Source: Alitta virens
Taxonomy: Eukaryota; Annelida; Polychaeta; Phyllodocida; Nereididae
Assembly (NCBI GenBank): GCA_932294295.1
Contig: OW028583.1
Coordinates: 3,235,501 to 3,299,500 of the forward strand
Length of the DNA: 64,000 bases
Reading direction: 5' to 3'
The position numbers were made by a program, and so were the translations under genes. This document shows positions 1 through 11,729 of the stretch, piece by piece. Position 1 is the first letter of the stretch. Each line of letters opens with the position of its first letter. The notes beneath the pieces are model-generated. The model made no database searches. It was not told the origin of the DNA and was given only the letters and a program-made list of their open reading frames with translations.

Positions 1-154
1 ACAGCCAATTTCATACTTGCAAACTAAACTCCAGATGACGTCATTAGAAGCCAAAACTCCAACTGGTTAGGGCTGTCACTCTGCCAATAAGAGTCCATGA
101 TTCACATGAGGTCCTTTGTTGTTGTTCAGTTTCCAAGTCTATGAAATTGGCTGT
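1..154. mobile_element. MITE-like repeat with terminal inverted repeats
   Basis: The segment opens with ACAGCCAATTTCATACTTG and closes with the near reverse complement CAAGTCTATGAAATTGGCTGT, so it has inverted ends about 20 bp long and no coding capacity. A central GACGTCAT and the stretch around it resemble the dispersed repeats at 59315-59450 and 59931-60118, which share the same ends. Read as a short non-autonomous DNA transposon. The left end lies at the window edge, so the target duplication cannot be checked. Confidence 0.55.
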
Positions 155-551
155 ACGGCCTAATAGCTGCCAGTCACCAAGTACAGCCTAGCTTTGAATG
201 AAGTTAATGTATATGTGGCCAGAATGTTGCATGACTACCCTCTAGAACTCTTAATTGCTAATTGTTGCCTGTCTGATGAATAATTGCTGCAATTTTTATG
301 TTTCGGAAAAGAAGGGTCAAATTCTAATGTAAATGCTTGCTATGCGATCAGATTTTATGACGATGGCCCAGCTACTATATAAGTATATCTTCAACTGTGT
401 TTGTAAGCTGACCAACTCTTTTTTTTGTAGAACTTTAAATTTCTGCATTGAGTACCAGGATGTTGTTTGTGACGTCATATGCAAATGTGCTTTTACATGC
501 CTTTTACGGAAATGGTCAAATTGGCTGATAAACAGTGCAAGCATCATTAAC
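155..551. other. non-coding, no recognised feature
   Basis: AT-rich sequence. The short open frames on both strands lack any family motif and look like chance frames. Nothing further is supported. Confidence 0.5.
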
Positions 552-643
552 TGTACGTCCTATGTACGTCCTATGTACGTCCTATGTATGTCCTATGTAT
601 GTCCTATGTATGTCCTACATACGTCCTACATACATCCTACAGT
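552..643. repeat. 11-bp tandem array (TACGTCCTATG)
   Basis: About eight imperfect copies of the 11-bp unit TACGTCCTATG, drifting into a GCCATACGTA-type repeat at the 3' side. The same motif occurs in reverse orientation at 957-1054, so the two arrays could be the arms of a fold-back element of about 500 bp. Confidence 0.8.
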
Positions 644-956
644 AGCCATACATGGCCATACGTAGCCATATGAAGCCATACGTAGCCACTGTCCATCCAT
701 ATATACTCGCCATTCACTTGCGTCCACTCGTAGAACGCTCGTAAAATGCTTGACGTTATGTTACATATGCCCAGCAAGCATTTGATGGACGTCCATGGTC
801 ATACCTACATACCTAGGTCTTAAATGTGAGAGGGTGAACGCCCCTTAAACCTACTAACAATGTGATGTGGCAGAAGCACTTTGAAAGACAGAGAAATGTT
901 ACACTGTTTACCAGTGTAACCACTTCGCTGCTAAGCATACAATTAATTATAATAAA

Positions 957-1054
957 GTAGGACGTACGTAGGACGTGCGTAGGACATGCGTAGGACGTGT
1001 ATGTAGGACGTGCGTATGACGTATATGTAGGAAGTGCGTAGGACGTGCGTAGGA
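957..1054. repeat. 11-bp tandem array, inverted relative to 552-643
   Basis: Copies of TAGGACGTACG or TAGGACGTGCG with 11- to 13-bp spacing. This is the reverse complement of the unit at 552-643. The 310 bp between the arrays has no coding signature. Confidence 0.8.
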
Positions 1055-2110
1055 CCCTCACCGACTAACGGCCACTCCACGGATGTCCATGAGTGGTCAA
1101 GCACGACCAGGAGTGATCTACGAATTAGCACGAGTACACGCAAAACACTCAGCATGAATAGCTTTTGGACAGTTGTTTCACAAAACAAAGTTAATCAAAC
1201 ATTAAACAAAAAAAAGATTATCTCCAAAGGCACTAAATACACAGCAACTACTAACAGTGTAAAGACAAGTATTTTGCTAAAAACCAACTTTTCTAAAATC
1301 TGTTGTACAATGTACTACGTACAGACCTAAGATTAATTTAGAGAAAATAAGTTTCTATCTAAAGCATGTAAACTTTGGAAAGTTTGGATGAAATATATTT
1401 CAATTCATTCATTAATCAGATATCACATACATAACAGCATTCATACATTATATTTCACAATCATATTTTCACAGATTCCACTTAATAAACATATTCAGTG
1501 TCCTCCGAAAGTATTGAAATATATGCAAGATTTTGCTTATAATGAGTAGGCCTAGCTCCTACAGGTAGTAGATTTTTGTATCCGATTCTCAATCCATAAC
1601 ATATCCCATAATTAGCAGAACTCATAGAGATATAGATACTTACTAAGATTGGTTTTACAAATAATCTTCTGAGTCTTGTGAAGATTGCCAGTGACATCAC
1701 TGATGTTTGTGTACATTTAAGCTGTGGCCAGATCACTGATCTTCACATCCTTGAAATTGGCTTAAATAACCTAACTATGGCACATTTGTCTTTCTTGAAC
1801 AAGATGGAGCAACTTTGAATTGAGGACCATATGTCCAAAGTGCCTGGTTTTATTGTACCAAGGTATTTATTAAATCTTAAGAGGTCCCCCCTCAAACATT
1901 ATTGGACTCATCCATGTAAGTCTGATTTCCCGGAAATTGGCATGGTTCATTTTGGTCTTAGGGATGAAAGCTTGTGAAGGTTTTCAAGGCCTATCATGTA
2001 AACGTAAAATGCCCAGCAACGCAACAAAAGCTAAATATCTAGACATAAATTTATATGAACTATACTAATTGATTGTAATATTTCGACATAATACCTTGTC
2101 AGTTTCTGTT
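1055..2110. other. non-coding, no recognised feature
   Basis: No family-like translation, RNA gene or convincing repeat seen on either strand. Confidence 0.45.
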
Positions 2111-2124
2111 ACCTGCAACTAATA

Positions 2125-2308
2125 GGGGCGGGGGCCTAGCTTAGAGGTAGCGCTCTGGGATTCCAACCGCTGGGTCCCGGGTTCGATTCCCGGTCGAGCC
2201 TAAGTAGGATGGCTGTTTCATCCTTCGTCTCATTGCCATGGTCTCTGCCTGTCCTAATTAGCCCAACTGGTGCAGAAATACAGGACATAAAGCCCTATTC
2301 ACCCACCC
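2125..2308 (+). mobile_element. tRNA-derived SINE with target-site duplication
   Basis: The head has Pol III promoter elements: a box A-like TAGCTTAGAGGTAGCGCT and a box B GGTTCGATTCC about 40 bp downstream, followed by a non-tRNA tail ending in a CCCA-rich stretch. It is flanked by a 14-bp direct repeat, ACCTGCAACTAATA at 2111-2124 and ACCTGCAACCAATA at 2309-2322, as expected for a LINE-mobilised insertion. A second copy in reverse orientation lies at 59451-59632. Confidence 0.85.
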
Positions 2309-2328
2309 ACCTGCAACCAATACCCTTT

Positions 2329-2414
2329 AGGATGTACGTACATGGGACGTAAGTGGGACGCACGTGGGACGAACGTAGGACAAACGTGGGACGTACGTGG
2401 GACGTACATAGGAC
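2329..2414. repeat. ACGT/GGGAC tandem array
   Basis: Roughly eight units of an 11-bp GTGGGACGTAC-like repeat, clearly related to the arrays at 552-643 and 957-1054. It starts directly after the SINE's right target duplication. Confidence 0.75.
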
Positions 2415-3395
2415 TCGCTCGCTGTCTGATATCCTCAAAGTTACGTAACTTATATAAACAATTTACTCTTAGAACGTCCGCTAAAGTTTTAAACATGTCC
2501 GTGAGTGGTCAGGTAGATGATAATTTTATTAAGCTCAATACAATCATAATGGATTCACCATCAAAACACCTTCCAAAGAAAGTTATTAAATTCCAAAAGC
2601 ATAAACATAGGAATTGTAAAATCAATAGCTAACCGAGACAAAATGTATATCAAGTTTAGATCAATAGATGAAAATAACCCTAACTACAACACTTTGAAGA
2701 AAAAGTATTCGTTTAGCAAAGAAATCATATTATGTACCATTTTTTAATAGATATAGAAATGACATGAAAAAGACATGGGACATGACAACTTCCATGATGA
2801 ACAAAAATATTATTTTTCAAAAAAAGAATAGATACCTGGTGTAGTGTGTAAAATGCCAGCAGCACTAGGCCTACAATGTTAACACTTTAATACAGTATGA
2901 TGGCTACTGCCTCATTGAGACCAGTGTTTGTGCCTTGTATACTCCATTCTTTACTCAGAATTTTACAAATTTATTTATCTATTGTATAAATATGAATTAA
3001 ACACCTGAACAATTCAGTCGTGATTTGACAAAATCTGACCAATATTAGAAGAGCAGCAGCCTTTTAAAGTATATGAATGCATCCCCCTCCCTGCCTATGC
3101 TGCCTATGCTGCTGCTGCATTGACCCATATCAAAATTCAGAGCGTTCGTTCGCTTAAAGATACCTGGGCTGTCATAGAACATAGCATGATAGTTCTATAC
3201 TTGAGAAAGGTCTAGGCCCAGGTATAATAAAAGTGATAAGAAAAATTTGTTTCCAAAATATTTCCTGATAGACAATGACTATTCTTCTGATAGGCATAAT
3301 ATTGCTATGAATATTATGTAAATATAGGATCAAAACTTGCTTGTTCAATAAGAATTCCAGATGGCGTCAATTTCAATAATTACTTAAATACAACA
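2415..3395. other. non-coding, no recognised feature
   Basis: AT-rich with short chance ORFs only. The far right end may belong to the LINE that follows, but no conserved motif is visible before about 3400. Confidence 0.4.
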
Positions 3396-3399
3396 AGTA

Positions 3400-5295
3400 G
3401 ACAGATATGAAGTACTTAAGGTTATTCAGTCATTAAAGACAAAAGATAGCTGTGGCTTTGATAACTTGTCTAGTAGATTACTTTAACAGATTAAACTGGA
3501 GATTTGTGATGTCGTGACCTTGCTAATTAACCAGTCTATATAAGTAGGAATATTCCCAGATAAATTGAAGATCGCAAAGGTTGTCCCATTATATAAGAAA
3601 GATGAAAAATACAAAATTGAGAACTATAGGCCCATATCAGTACTTCCCAGTGTATCAAAGGTTTTCATTATATATATATATATCTTTTATTCGACAGCTT
3701 CATGTCATTCATATGTGTCACAATGTAAACAGAAAATACAAAGTATATGATTCATTATTCATGACCAGCTTCATGATTACTTTAACTCTGTCAAACTATT
3801 CCATAGAAGTCAATATGCATTCGACAGAGCTGGCAGTGTTAGAAATGTTAGAATTAGTAATTGAAGAGATGGATAAAAATGAAATTCCTATTAATATATA
3901 TCTTGATTTATCAAAGGCCTTTGATACACTGGACCATGAAGTACTTTTATACGTACTACAATATTATGGTTTAAAACAGACTGCTTTGAAGCTATTAAAC
4001 AATTATCTAACAAACAGGACACAGTATGTAGTTGTTGATGATGTAATGACTGCGAAGTTGCCTCTTAATGTTGGTATCCCTCAGGGATCCATACTAGGCC
4101 CCCTGCTTTTCATTAACTGTACAAATGATTTGGTAAATGCAACCTCAGCCTTTCATCCAATTGTTTATGCTGACAATACAACTCTAGTTGCATCACTAAA
4201 TACTTTTCACAGTCCTGATAGAACAATTGAGATAAGTATAAATGATGAGTTGGTCAGGGTAAACAACTGGTTGAGGGCTAACAAGCTTTCCATTAATAAA
4301 ACAAAAACCATGGTCATGATCTTCCACACCCCACAACGAAGAGTTTATTATCCCCATTTGCAGATAGAAAATAGCACCATAGAATTTGTTGAAGAATTTA
4401 ACTTTTTAGGTAGCATTGTAGATAAAAACTTAAATTGGAGACCACATTGTGATATGATAACTCAAAAGTTGTCTAAAACTATTGGTGTTATGAATCCTTT
4501 GAAAAATACAGTACCTCTTTATACTCTACTTCACAAAAATAATTCTTTGATTCTATCACATTTGACCTACGGTGTCTTACTGTGGGGTTGGAAGTGTCAA
4601 CGTGTATTTGGTTTACAAAAGAAAGCTGTGAGGATTCTTACAAATAGTAATTAAAATAGTCACACACATGGACTTTTTAAGTCTCTGAAATTACTTAAAT
4701 TCCATGACATTTGTGCACTGCATGACCTTAAATTCTGTTATAAACCATGAATCACATTCTCTCAAAATATTTTATTGATCTTCTGCCATCACCAACTGAG
4801 CATCATAATTATGAAACAAGGCAAGTACATAGATTTAGATTGCCATTAGTTAATCATGAATTTGCCAAGCAAAGTATTAAGTATAGGTACATAAATCATT
4901 TAAATAACATGTCTGTCAACTATAAGGAAAAACTACATACACATAGTCAAGACGGTTTTAAGAGGTATATTAAATTTAGTATAATTGCAACATATAATGA
5001 ACGTTGTGATATTCCTAATTGTTGTATTTGTTCTCATTAGTGTCACTATATTCATAACAAACCTTACGTATGTGTCATCATTGATGAAGAGCAGTTTTTT
5101 ATTTTTGCTTTGTTAATTTGAAATAGCATAGAAAATATTTTATGAATCTTTAATCCCTGTAGGTGGCCCAACGATGGCGAAGGGATACCTTCTTAGTGGG
5201 CTCTCCTCACATTATGTACAAAATGTTTTGAAAATTAAAATTTATAATATATGTTTTATGAATGTGAAATAAAATTAATGAATCTGAATATGAAT
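3400..5295 (+). mobile_element. decayed non-LTR retrotransposon (CR1/jockey-like LINE), reverse transcriptase part
   Basis: Translation gives ordered reverse transcriptase motifs: KVVPLYKK and ENYRPISVLP (3565-3660), STELAVLEML, LDLSKAFDTLDHEVLL (near 3905), GIPQGSILGPLLF (near 4075) and YADNTTLVA (near 4165), then the C-terminal connection domain to 5040. The catalytic YADD box reads YADN, one acidic residue lost. There is a frame break near 3660-3700, next to an (AT)n run, and a stop at 4654 with homology continuing to 5040. The 3' end closes with AATGAATCTGAATATGAAT, typical of short-repeat LINE tails. It is 5'-truncated, with no endonuclease seen, and is dead by these lesions. Confidence 0.85.
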
Positions 5296-6110
5296 CTACC
5301 ATATGCTACTACGGATTATCCTTGAAACGCTCGGCGAGTGGATCACCTATGGCCAAGGATGAACAAGAGTGAAAAAATATTTACGGTACCATAGTGAAAA
5401 TATTATTTACAGTCAAGCACCATTTGTGCAATTATACAGTAAGCAGCCATTTACCGTAAAGTGCTGTTTGTAACATTGTAAGCAATCATGTGCTGTATTT
5501 TATATTCTAATTTACAGAAGGCCAACTTGTTACACTAAGTTTTGCAACAAAATACTGTGCAAATTTCGCATGTTTGAGTGCCATCATCAAGCTTTAAATG
5601 GCCTTTAAGAGACTTACTTTTAGGTGTCTTATAATATTCTTGCTTCTGAAGTTATCACAACTAGTTAAAGCTAATTCGTGTGATATACATCTCAAGCACA
5701 TTTCTTAATTTACACCAGGGGGGTTCTATTTGCCAAGCTCTGCCACCTGGTGGCCTGTAGGATGAACGATGGAGGAAATTAACTTTGCGAATATGACAGT
5801 CATTAACAATTGTACTGTTGTAAGAACAGACTAGATAGGCAAACATTTTTTAGAAAGCATTGTATATTGCCACTTGTTGGTCACTGGGTTTGAGACATCC
5901 GCCCCCTCCCCCACCAAGTGTTACCACCCTTTTGGCAAGGCCAGGAGGATTACTGTAAAGAGGACTATTAGCATCATTGCCAATAAAAACACTGCAATGT
6001 AAAATCATTTGCACTGCCACCATGATTTCATATATTTGTGATAGAATGTATTATTATTCGAAACACAAAGAGATGCAGGGGTGGATCCAGAAATTTTTTC
6101 ACGGGGGGGG
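5296..6110. other. non-coding, no recognised feature
   Basis: AT-rich spacer with a poly-G run near 6105. No supported gene. Confidence 0.4.
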
Positions 6111-6414
6111 GGGGTTTGATAAATTAAATACAATACATTTTAATTTGTCAACCACTTTGAAAAATTGTCAGGATTCGCCCTGTGATATTTGTTTAATTGT
6201 TTTCTTATTGATATTATGCAAATAAAAAACTTTTAGGTTGATTGACTGATACATTATTTGACATGAACAATTATCATATTCCTTCAACTTTTGATGTGTG
6301 CTAATCACTCATTAGAAATGTCACAAATTGTAAAAGCAGACAATGATACCAGACAATAAATTTTAGTTGAATACAGAGGAATAGGTAACACCCTAATTGT
6401 GGACACACAGCCTG

Positions 6415-6639
6415 AAAGAATAGGGAGTGGCACTTCTTGGTAATCTTCTTTGACACCTACCACCATCAACTGGCGTCCTTTGTTTAAGAAGAACATGTAA
6501 AAAAATTAAAATGTATTGTATTGATAAATTAAATACAATACATTTTAATTTTTTTACATGTTCTTCTTAAACAAAGGACGCCAGTTGATGGTGGTAGGTG
6601 TCAAAGAAGATTACCAAGAAGTGCCACTCCCTATTCTTT
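6415..6639. repeat. 225-bp near-perfect palindrome (fold-back)
   Basis: Arms of about 108 bp read as exact reverse complements around a 9-nt spacer near 6523-6531. The left arm begins AAAGAATAGGGAGTGG and the right arm ends CCACTCCCTATTCTTT. The inner right-arm sequence GATAAATTAAATACAATACA also occurs once at about 6117. The outer part belongs to a dispersed repeat that continues to 6735 and recurs at 58790-58930. It could extrude as a cruciform. Confidence 0.9.
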
Positions 6640-7010
6640 ACATAAACTCTGCACCTACTCCCCCCAGAGTTCCTGGCAAACTGGAATTCTGGGAGTAGTA
6701 GGTGCACACTTCAATGCCCCTAGTGGATAATAAAATTCGCATGGAATAACGCTGTCAAGTCTGTAGTTCAGTCAATTTGATATTTACAATAGATTAAAAT
6801 AACATATCCACATGATTACAATTCAGTAACAAGCAAATTGAGCAAATTACTAATTTTTTACGTTAACTAGTCTGAACTTTAGAGCCAGTAGATCTGAACG
6901 CTACAATCCAATGACGTCATAATTGGCCGGAGCGATGTCATTTAATTGCTGGCAATACCTTCAACAAGGTAATGTGCCCTATATACAATATTATAAAATT
7001 CAGGCTGTTA
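6605..7010. repeat. dispersed repeat shared with 58790-59100
   Basis: The strings GCACCTACTCCCCCCAGA, ATTCTGGGAGTAGTAGG and GCCCCTAGTGGATAATAAAA occur here and again at 58790-58930 in the same order. The following sequence, with TGAACGCTACA and GATGTCAT, resembles the tandem repeat at 58970-60070. This is a non-coding mobile or dispersed repeat of unknown class. Confidence 0.65.
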
Positions 7011-7520
7011 TTCAGCAGATATGCCAAGTTCTCGAGTTTCGAATGCATGAGTTTTGGCTCTTTCCAAACAGTTTACATTAAAATGTTAAAGATTTATTCT
7101 GGTCCTCATTGGGTGAGTTACATTAAAATATGAAGAAAATACTGAAGTCCAGAGGCGTGAGACAGCAACCAAATAAGTGAGACTCACGCTGAATGCGTGA
7201 GACTCTGCATGTCTGTATTCAGAGCGATGGTACATGTATGAAAGTGAGACTCTCCGAGGATAAAAAGTGGACATATCATTGTAAGTGAAACTGTCTCAGA
7301 TAAAATAATCCAATATATATCAATTAAAATTATAAACGTATGTACAAGATTTATGCCAAGATTGACAACAGTTGAATACAACAAATCTAACTCATAATAT
7401 CAATAACAGTAATGAAACAAAAAAAACAAATAACTTGCTTAATTGTTCTTTTTAAGCTTCAAAATTCTCCTGCAAAGAACATTAATGTAGGTTATTGTCG
7501 ATACTACAATGAATCTAATT
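7011..7520. other. non-coding, no recognised feature
   Basis: No supported gene, RNA or repeat beyond small A-rich runs. Confidence 0.4.
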
Positions 7521-7534
7521 ATGTTGTTGCTTTT

Positions 7535-7930
7535 GTTTGCTATTGTAGTTTTTTTTGTATTACTTATTCTTTTTTCTTCTGTTTACTGTTGCAGTGGTTA
7601 TTGTTACTTTTTTCTGTTTACTTCTGTTGTTGCTGTTGTTGTTGCTGTTGTTGCTGTTGTAGTTGTTTTTTATTACTTTTTCTGTTTTCTTCTGTTTACT
7701 GTTGTTGCTGTGGTTATTGTTACTTTTTTCTGTTTACTTCTGTTAACTTCTGTTGTTGCTGTTGTTGTTGCTGTTGTAGCTGTTTTTTCATTACTTTTTC
7801 TGTTTTCTTCTGTTTACTTCTGTTGTTGTTGTTGCTGTTGTTGTAGTTGTTTTTTTATTACTTTTTCCTTACTTCTGTTTACTGTTGTTGTTGTTGTTGT
7901 TATTGTTATTGTTGTTGTTGTTGTTGTCTA
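7535..7930. repeat. imperfect (TTG/TGC)n low-complexity tract
   Basis: TTGTTGCTGTTG-type trinucleotide blocks alternate with TACTTTTTCTGTTTTCTTCTG spacers, giving a roughly 100-bp higher-order pattern repeated three to four times. The Val/Cys/Leu-rich open frames across it are a product of the trinucleotide. Confidence 0.85.
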
Positions 7931-8143
7931 CTCTACAAGGGTCTCAAAATAGGATGCTATGTCAAATGTCACCATTCAAGAAAGAATCAATTTAATCCTT
8001 TTTTTGTGTGCATGAAACGATACATAATCTAAAGTATTCTTGACTGAGATACAGATGTTAATTTTTCCATCCATGAAGAAACCAATTGTTGTTCCATCGA
8101 CTACACCCTCAGCACTGCCAGTGTATGCAGATGTTCCACAACC

Positions 8144-9446
8144 TCAAAATAGAAATGCAATGGGAAGAAAATAATCAAGTGGAAGGCGTTCTGGAGAATC
8201 CAGCTGCACCAGGGTATTATAGAATCGGTCTGAAAAATCACTTATAGTTCCCAAGAATTTTGTAGAAAGCCAGTAGGGATCAGGAGATCTTACGTCAAAA
8301 AAAGAAAGGTAACCATTTGTGGTTGTATCACAGTTAATGAAGGATACCTCTTGCCCATTGGATGTAAATCCTTGTCTCACTCCAGTTGTAATCTTGCTAG
8401 TCGGTGCAAACCTCAGGCGTAAAACTTCACCTGGCTCTTCTTTGGAGACGGTCATATCGTCAGATTCAAATGCAGCCAGCTGTGTCAACAGAGCATACTT
8501 CTGAATGCCGTCGTACTGTTGAAACACTATCACAACTGCAGTCTTGTTTTTGTGAAAAAGCTGAAGTTCTTCTTTGCCTGTTACTTTCAATATCTTGGGG
8601 TGAATGAAAGCAACTCTATGGCCCCGAGCAATGAATGGTTTACTCTTGAATATTTCCGGCATTTCTCAGCATATTCTGTACTCTGCAAAAGTAAGTTTAA
8701 CATGAACGATTAACAGACAAATGAGTTGCTGGTGCAAAATATTAGGAAATATCTGCAAACTCCACAAAGAGAAATGTGAGGTACAATGACATCGAAAATG
8801 TTTTTAAGTCTGAATCAAAAAGAAATTAATTATAAAGAAGTGTTTCTTAATCCCCTGAGTAATGAATATGTTTTCTTTGGAAAATAGGCATTATCAGTAC
8901 TATTTATCATCATTTCCAACAATATCATTTGATTTTAATATCATAATTGATCAAATGGAATTCTGCTTAAAGTCTCCATTTTTTAAAACAATGAAACATT
9001 TCATTTATTATGATACATGGTAACTCATATTAATTGGAAAAAATCCATGTATCTCGTGCCCCATTTACTTTATGTTACATATCTACATTTGGTAATATAT
9101 ATATATTAAAATATCCATGTATTTAGGTCCCCAAAATTGTGAAATGATTTACCAGAAACAGTTTGCCAGTAGCAGAAGGAACAACATAGGGTTTTGGAAA
9201 ATTTTGAAATCCATGAGCAGGCGTGAGGGAGAGAATTCTGCACAGTTCAGCATCAAAAGCAAACGCGTATCCGCCTGTTGTCGCGCACTTCGAAGCACAC
9301 AAATAAAAGTCTCTTGATTCATATTGTAAGGTAATGTCGTAAAAATTAAATGTTTTTCCTGTCCATCTTACAAAATGTTTCGAAATTAATTGACATTCCA
9401 TCGTAGTGATGAAAAGTGTAATCAAGACAAAAGTAAGGATCTTCAT
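8144..9446 (-). CDS. two-exon gene for a secreted protein with a PAN/apple-like N-terminal domain
   Basis: Read on the minus strand, exon 1 is 9446-9153 and exon 2 is 8644-8144. The join is phase 0 (donor CTG|GTAAAT, acceptor TTCAAG|AGT) and gives 264 codons plus stop. The first ATG, at 9446, starts a hydrophobic signal peptide (MKILTFVLITLFITT). The next 80 residues contain a C-x3-C...C pattern around YLCASKCATTGGYAFAFD, resembling a PAN/apple module. The second exon encodes about 165 residues with few cysteines that I do not recognise. A competing acceptor (TTTTGCAG, about 20 bp upstream of exon 2) would give a different frame ending within about 32 codons, so the exon 2 boundary needs RNA support. 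Likely an extracellular or mucosal protein; function unknown. Confidence 0.55.
8645..9152 (-). other. predicted intron of the 8144-9446 gene
   Basis: 508-bp AT-rich intron between the proposed donor (GT at 9152-9151) and acceptor (AG before 8644). No other feature is seen in it. Confidence 0.45.
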
Positions 9447-9449
9447 TTT

Positions 9450-10630
9450 CTGAAATAACCAGTTCAGTATTTGAATATGAACCAATATATCCAGTTCAGT
9501 ATTTGAACATAAATTGAAGTAACCAGCTAAGTATTTAAAAATAAACCAACAATAACCAGTTCCCTATTTGAATAAATAAGAAGTAATCAGTTAGTTCACT
9601 ATTTGAATATAAATTGAAGTAATCAGTTCAGTATTTGAACATAAATTGAAGTAACCAGCTAAGTATTTAAAAATAAACCAACAATAACCAGTTCACTATT
9701 TGAATAAATAAGAAGTAATCAGTTAGTTCACTATTTGAATATAAATTGAAGTAATCAGTTCAGTATTTGAACATAAATTGAAGTAACCAGCTAAGTATTT
9801 AAAAATAAACCAACAATAACCAGTTCACTATTTGAATAAATATTGAAATGATCAGTTAGTTCACTATTTGAATATAAATCGAAGTAATCAGTTCAGTATT
9901 TGAACATAAATTGAAGTAACCAGCTAAGTATTTAAACATAAACCAACAATAACCAGTTCACTATTTGAATAAATAAGAAGTAATCAGTTAGTTCACTATT
10001 TGAATATAAATTGAAGTAATCAGTTCAGTATTTGAACATAAATTGAAGTAACCAGCTAAGTATTTAAACATAAACCAACAATAACCAGTTCACTATTTGA
10101 ATAAATAAGAAGTAATCAGTTAGTTCACTATTTGAATATAAATTGAAGTAATCAGTTCAGTATTTGAACATAAATTGAAGTAACCAGCTAAGTATTTAAA
10201 CATAAACCAACAATAACCAGTTCACTATTTGAATAAATAAGAAGTAATCAGTTAGTTCACTATTTGAATATAAATTGAAGTAATCAGTTCAGTATTTGAA
10301 CATAAATTGAAGTAACCAGCTAAGTATTTAAAAATAAACCAACAATAACCAGTTCACTATTTGAATAAAAGTTTGAAGTAATCAGTTCACTATTTGAATA
10401 TAAATTGAAGTAATCAGTTCAGTATTTGAATATAAACTGAAGTAGCCAGTTCATATTTGAATATAAACCAAAATAATCAGTTCATTATTTGAATATAAAT
10501 TGAAGTAATCAGTTCAGCATTTGAATATAAATTGAAATAATTAGTTCAGCATTTGAATATAAATTGAAGTAATCCCTTCAATATTTGAATATAAATTGAA
10601 GTAACCAGTCCGGTATCGGAATATACACTG
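9450..10630. repeat. minisatellite, ~33-bp monomer in a 131-bp higher-order unit
   Basis: Monomers of the type AGTAATCAGTTCACTATTTGAATATAAATTGA are organised into a four-monomer unit. The marker AGTTAGTTCACTATTTGAAT recurs near 9589, 9720, 9854, 9985, 10117 and 10248, about 131 bp apart. The right third is monomeric and more diverged. The left edge touches the start of the minus-strand gene at 9446, so that gene's promoter probably lies within the array. Confidence 0.9.
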
Positions 10631-10659
10631 AAAGAACCAGTTGAATTGATATTAAATAC

Positions 10660-11690
10660 TGAACCACAAAACACTCACCAATTCCAAAGCAACTTGACAA
10701 CTGTTAGCAACCGTACAGCGCAATCTAATCAACTGAATTACATATGCAAAGGCATGGTTTAAATACAAAATGTGCACTATGCAGGGGGGCGGGGCACTGT
10801 AGGTCATGGAGCCAAAGACAGTCATAACTGGAATGGGCACTACGTGGAGCCCTGTGTTGACCACTGGTCAAGCATAGTTCAAGGTCTTCCTCTGAATTAA
10901 GGATGTATTATTAAAACTTAAAAAAAAAAAAGGAAAGCACAACTACAATAAAACTTGATGGGGCCAAAGTAAGTTTGGAAATTCCCCCTCCCCCTCGAAT
11001 GCTTTATCTGAAGCGTGTAAATGGGGGGGGGGGTTATGCCATTATATCAATAACAATGCCTTTAGAATGTACTAAGTAGTTTTAATTCTTTATCAATACC
11101 AGAAGAACTACAACAATAACGTGTCCGACTGATAAAAGTTGTATGATAACAGAAATGTTATCCACACCCAAGAACTACCTTAAAGGACACTTTCATTCGC
11201 ATAATACAGTGAGTTTCATAAAATATGGTCGACTATAGACAGCTGTAGCCACCAATTCCTGGCTGTAGCTATAACTGGCTAAAGCCAGCCACTTCTGTCT
11301 ACTCCTAGCTTATGGTCTTCTTACTGAAAAAATATAAACCTTGGCAAATGTAAGAAATGTATCTAATATATCATAAATATGCACTTTTAGATCAAGCCTT
11401 GAGAAGCCGGCTATTGCCAGATGGTTCCATTCAGTGGCAGGTAGCAACGTATAGCAGAAGTTGTCTAGATTTATCTAGATTCAAATTGACAGGCCGTTTT
11501 AAGGAAACTTTCTGTACGATGCGCTTCTCTCAAACGAACTTATCCATGTAAATCAGGACTTACTAAAGCTTTGATGCTGTATGATTGGCTTATTTAGAAC
11601 ATAAACATTAATTCAATTTATGAGTATATCGCAATAGTTTGTGGAAGGATTAAATCACTTCATTATCTGCAGAATGAACGAGGAAAGTAT
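10660..11690. other. non-coding; contains a 66-bp segment repeated at 16557
   Basis: The only structure seen is the ATAAACCTTGGCAAATGTAA segment at about 11333-11400. It recurs at 16557-16622, so this pair brackets the 14-bp minisatellite array. No gene supported. Confidence 0.5.
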
Positions 11691-11729
11691 GGAAAATGAC
11701 ATTCATGTCTGTGCTAGGTTTGAAGAGCT

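Noticed and set aside
2136..2200. Functional tRNA gene
   Set aside because: A and B boxes are good, but the stem ends do not form a proper acceptor and the SINE tail and target duplications show it is a retroposon.
7412..7952. Two overlapping frames of about 145 codons rich in Cys, Val and Leu
   Set aside because: Product of the TTG/TGC trinucleotide tract; both frames are open for the same reason.
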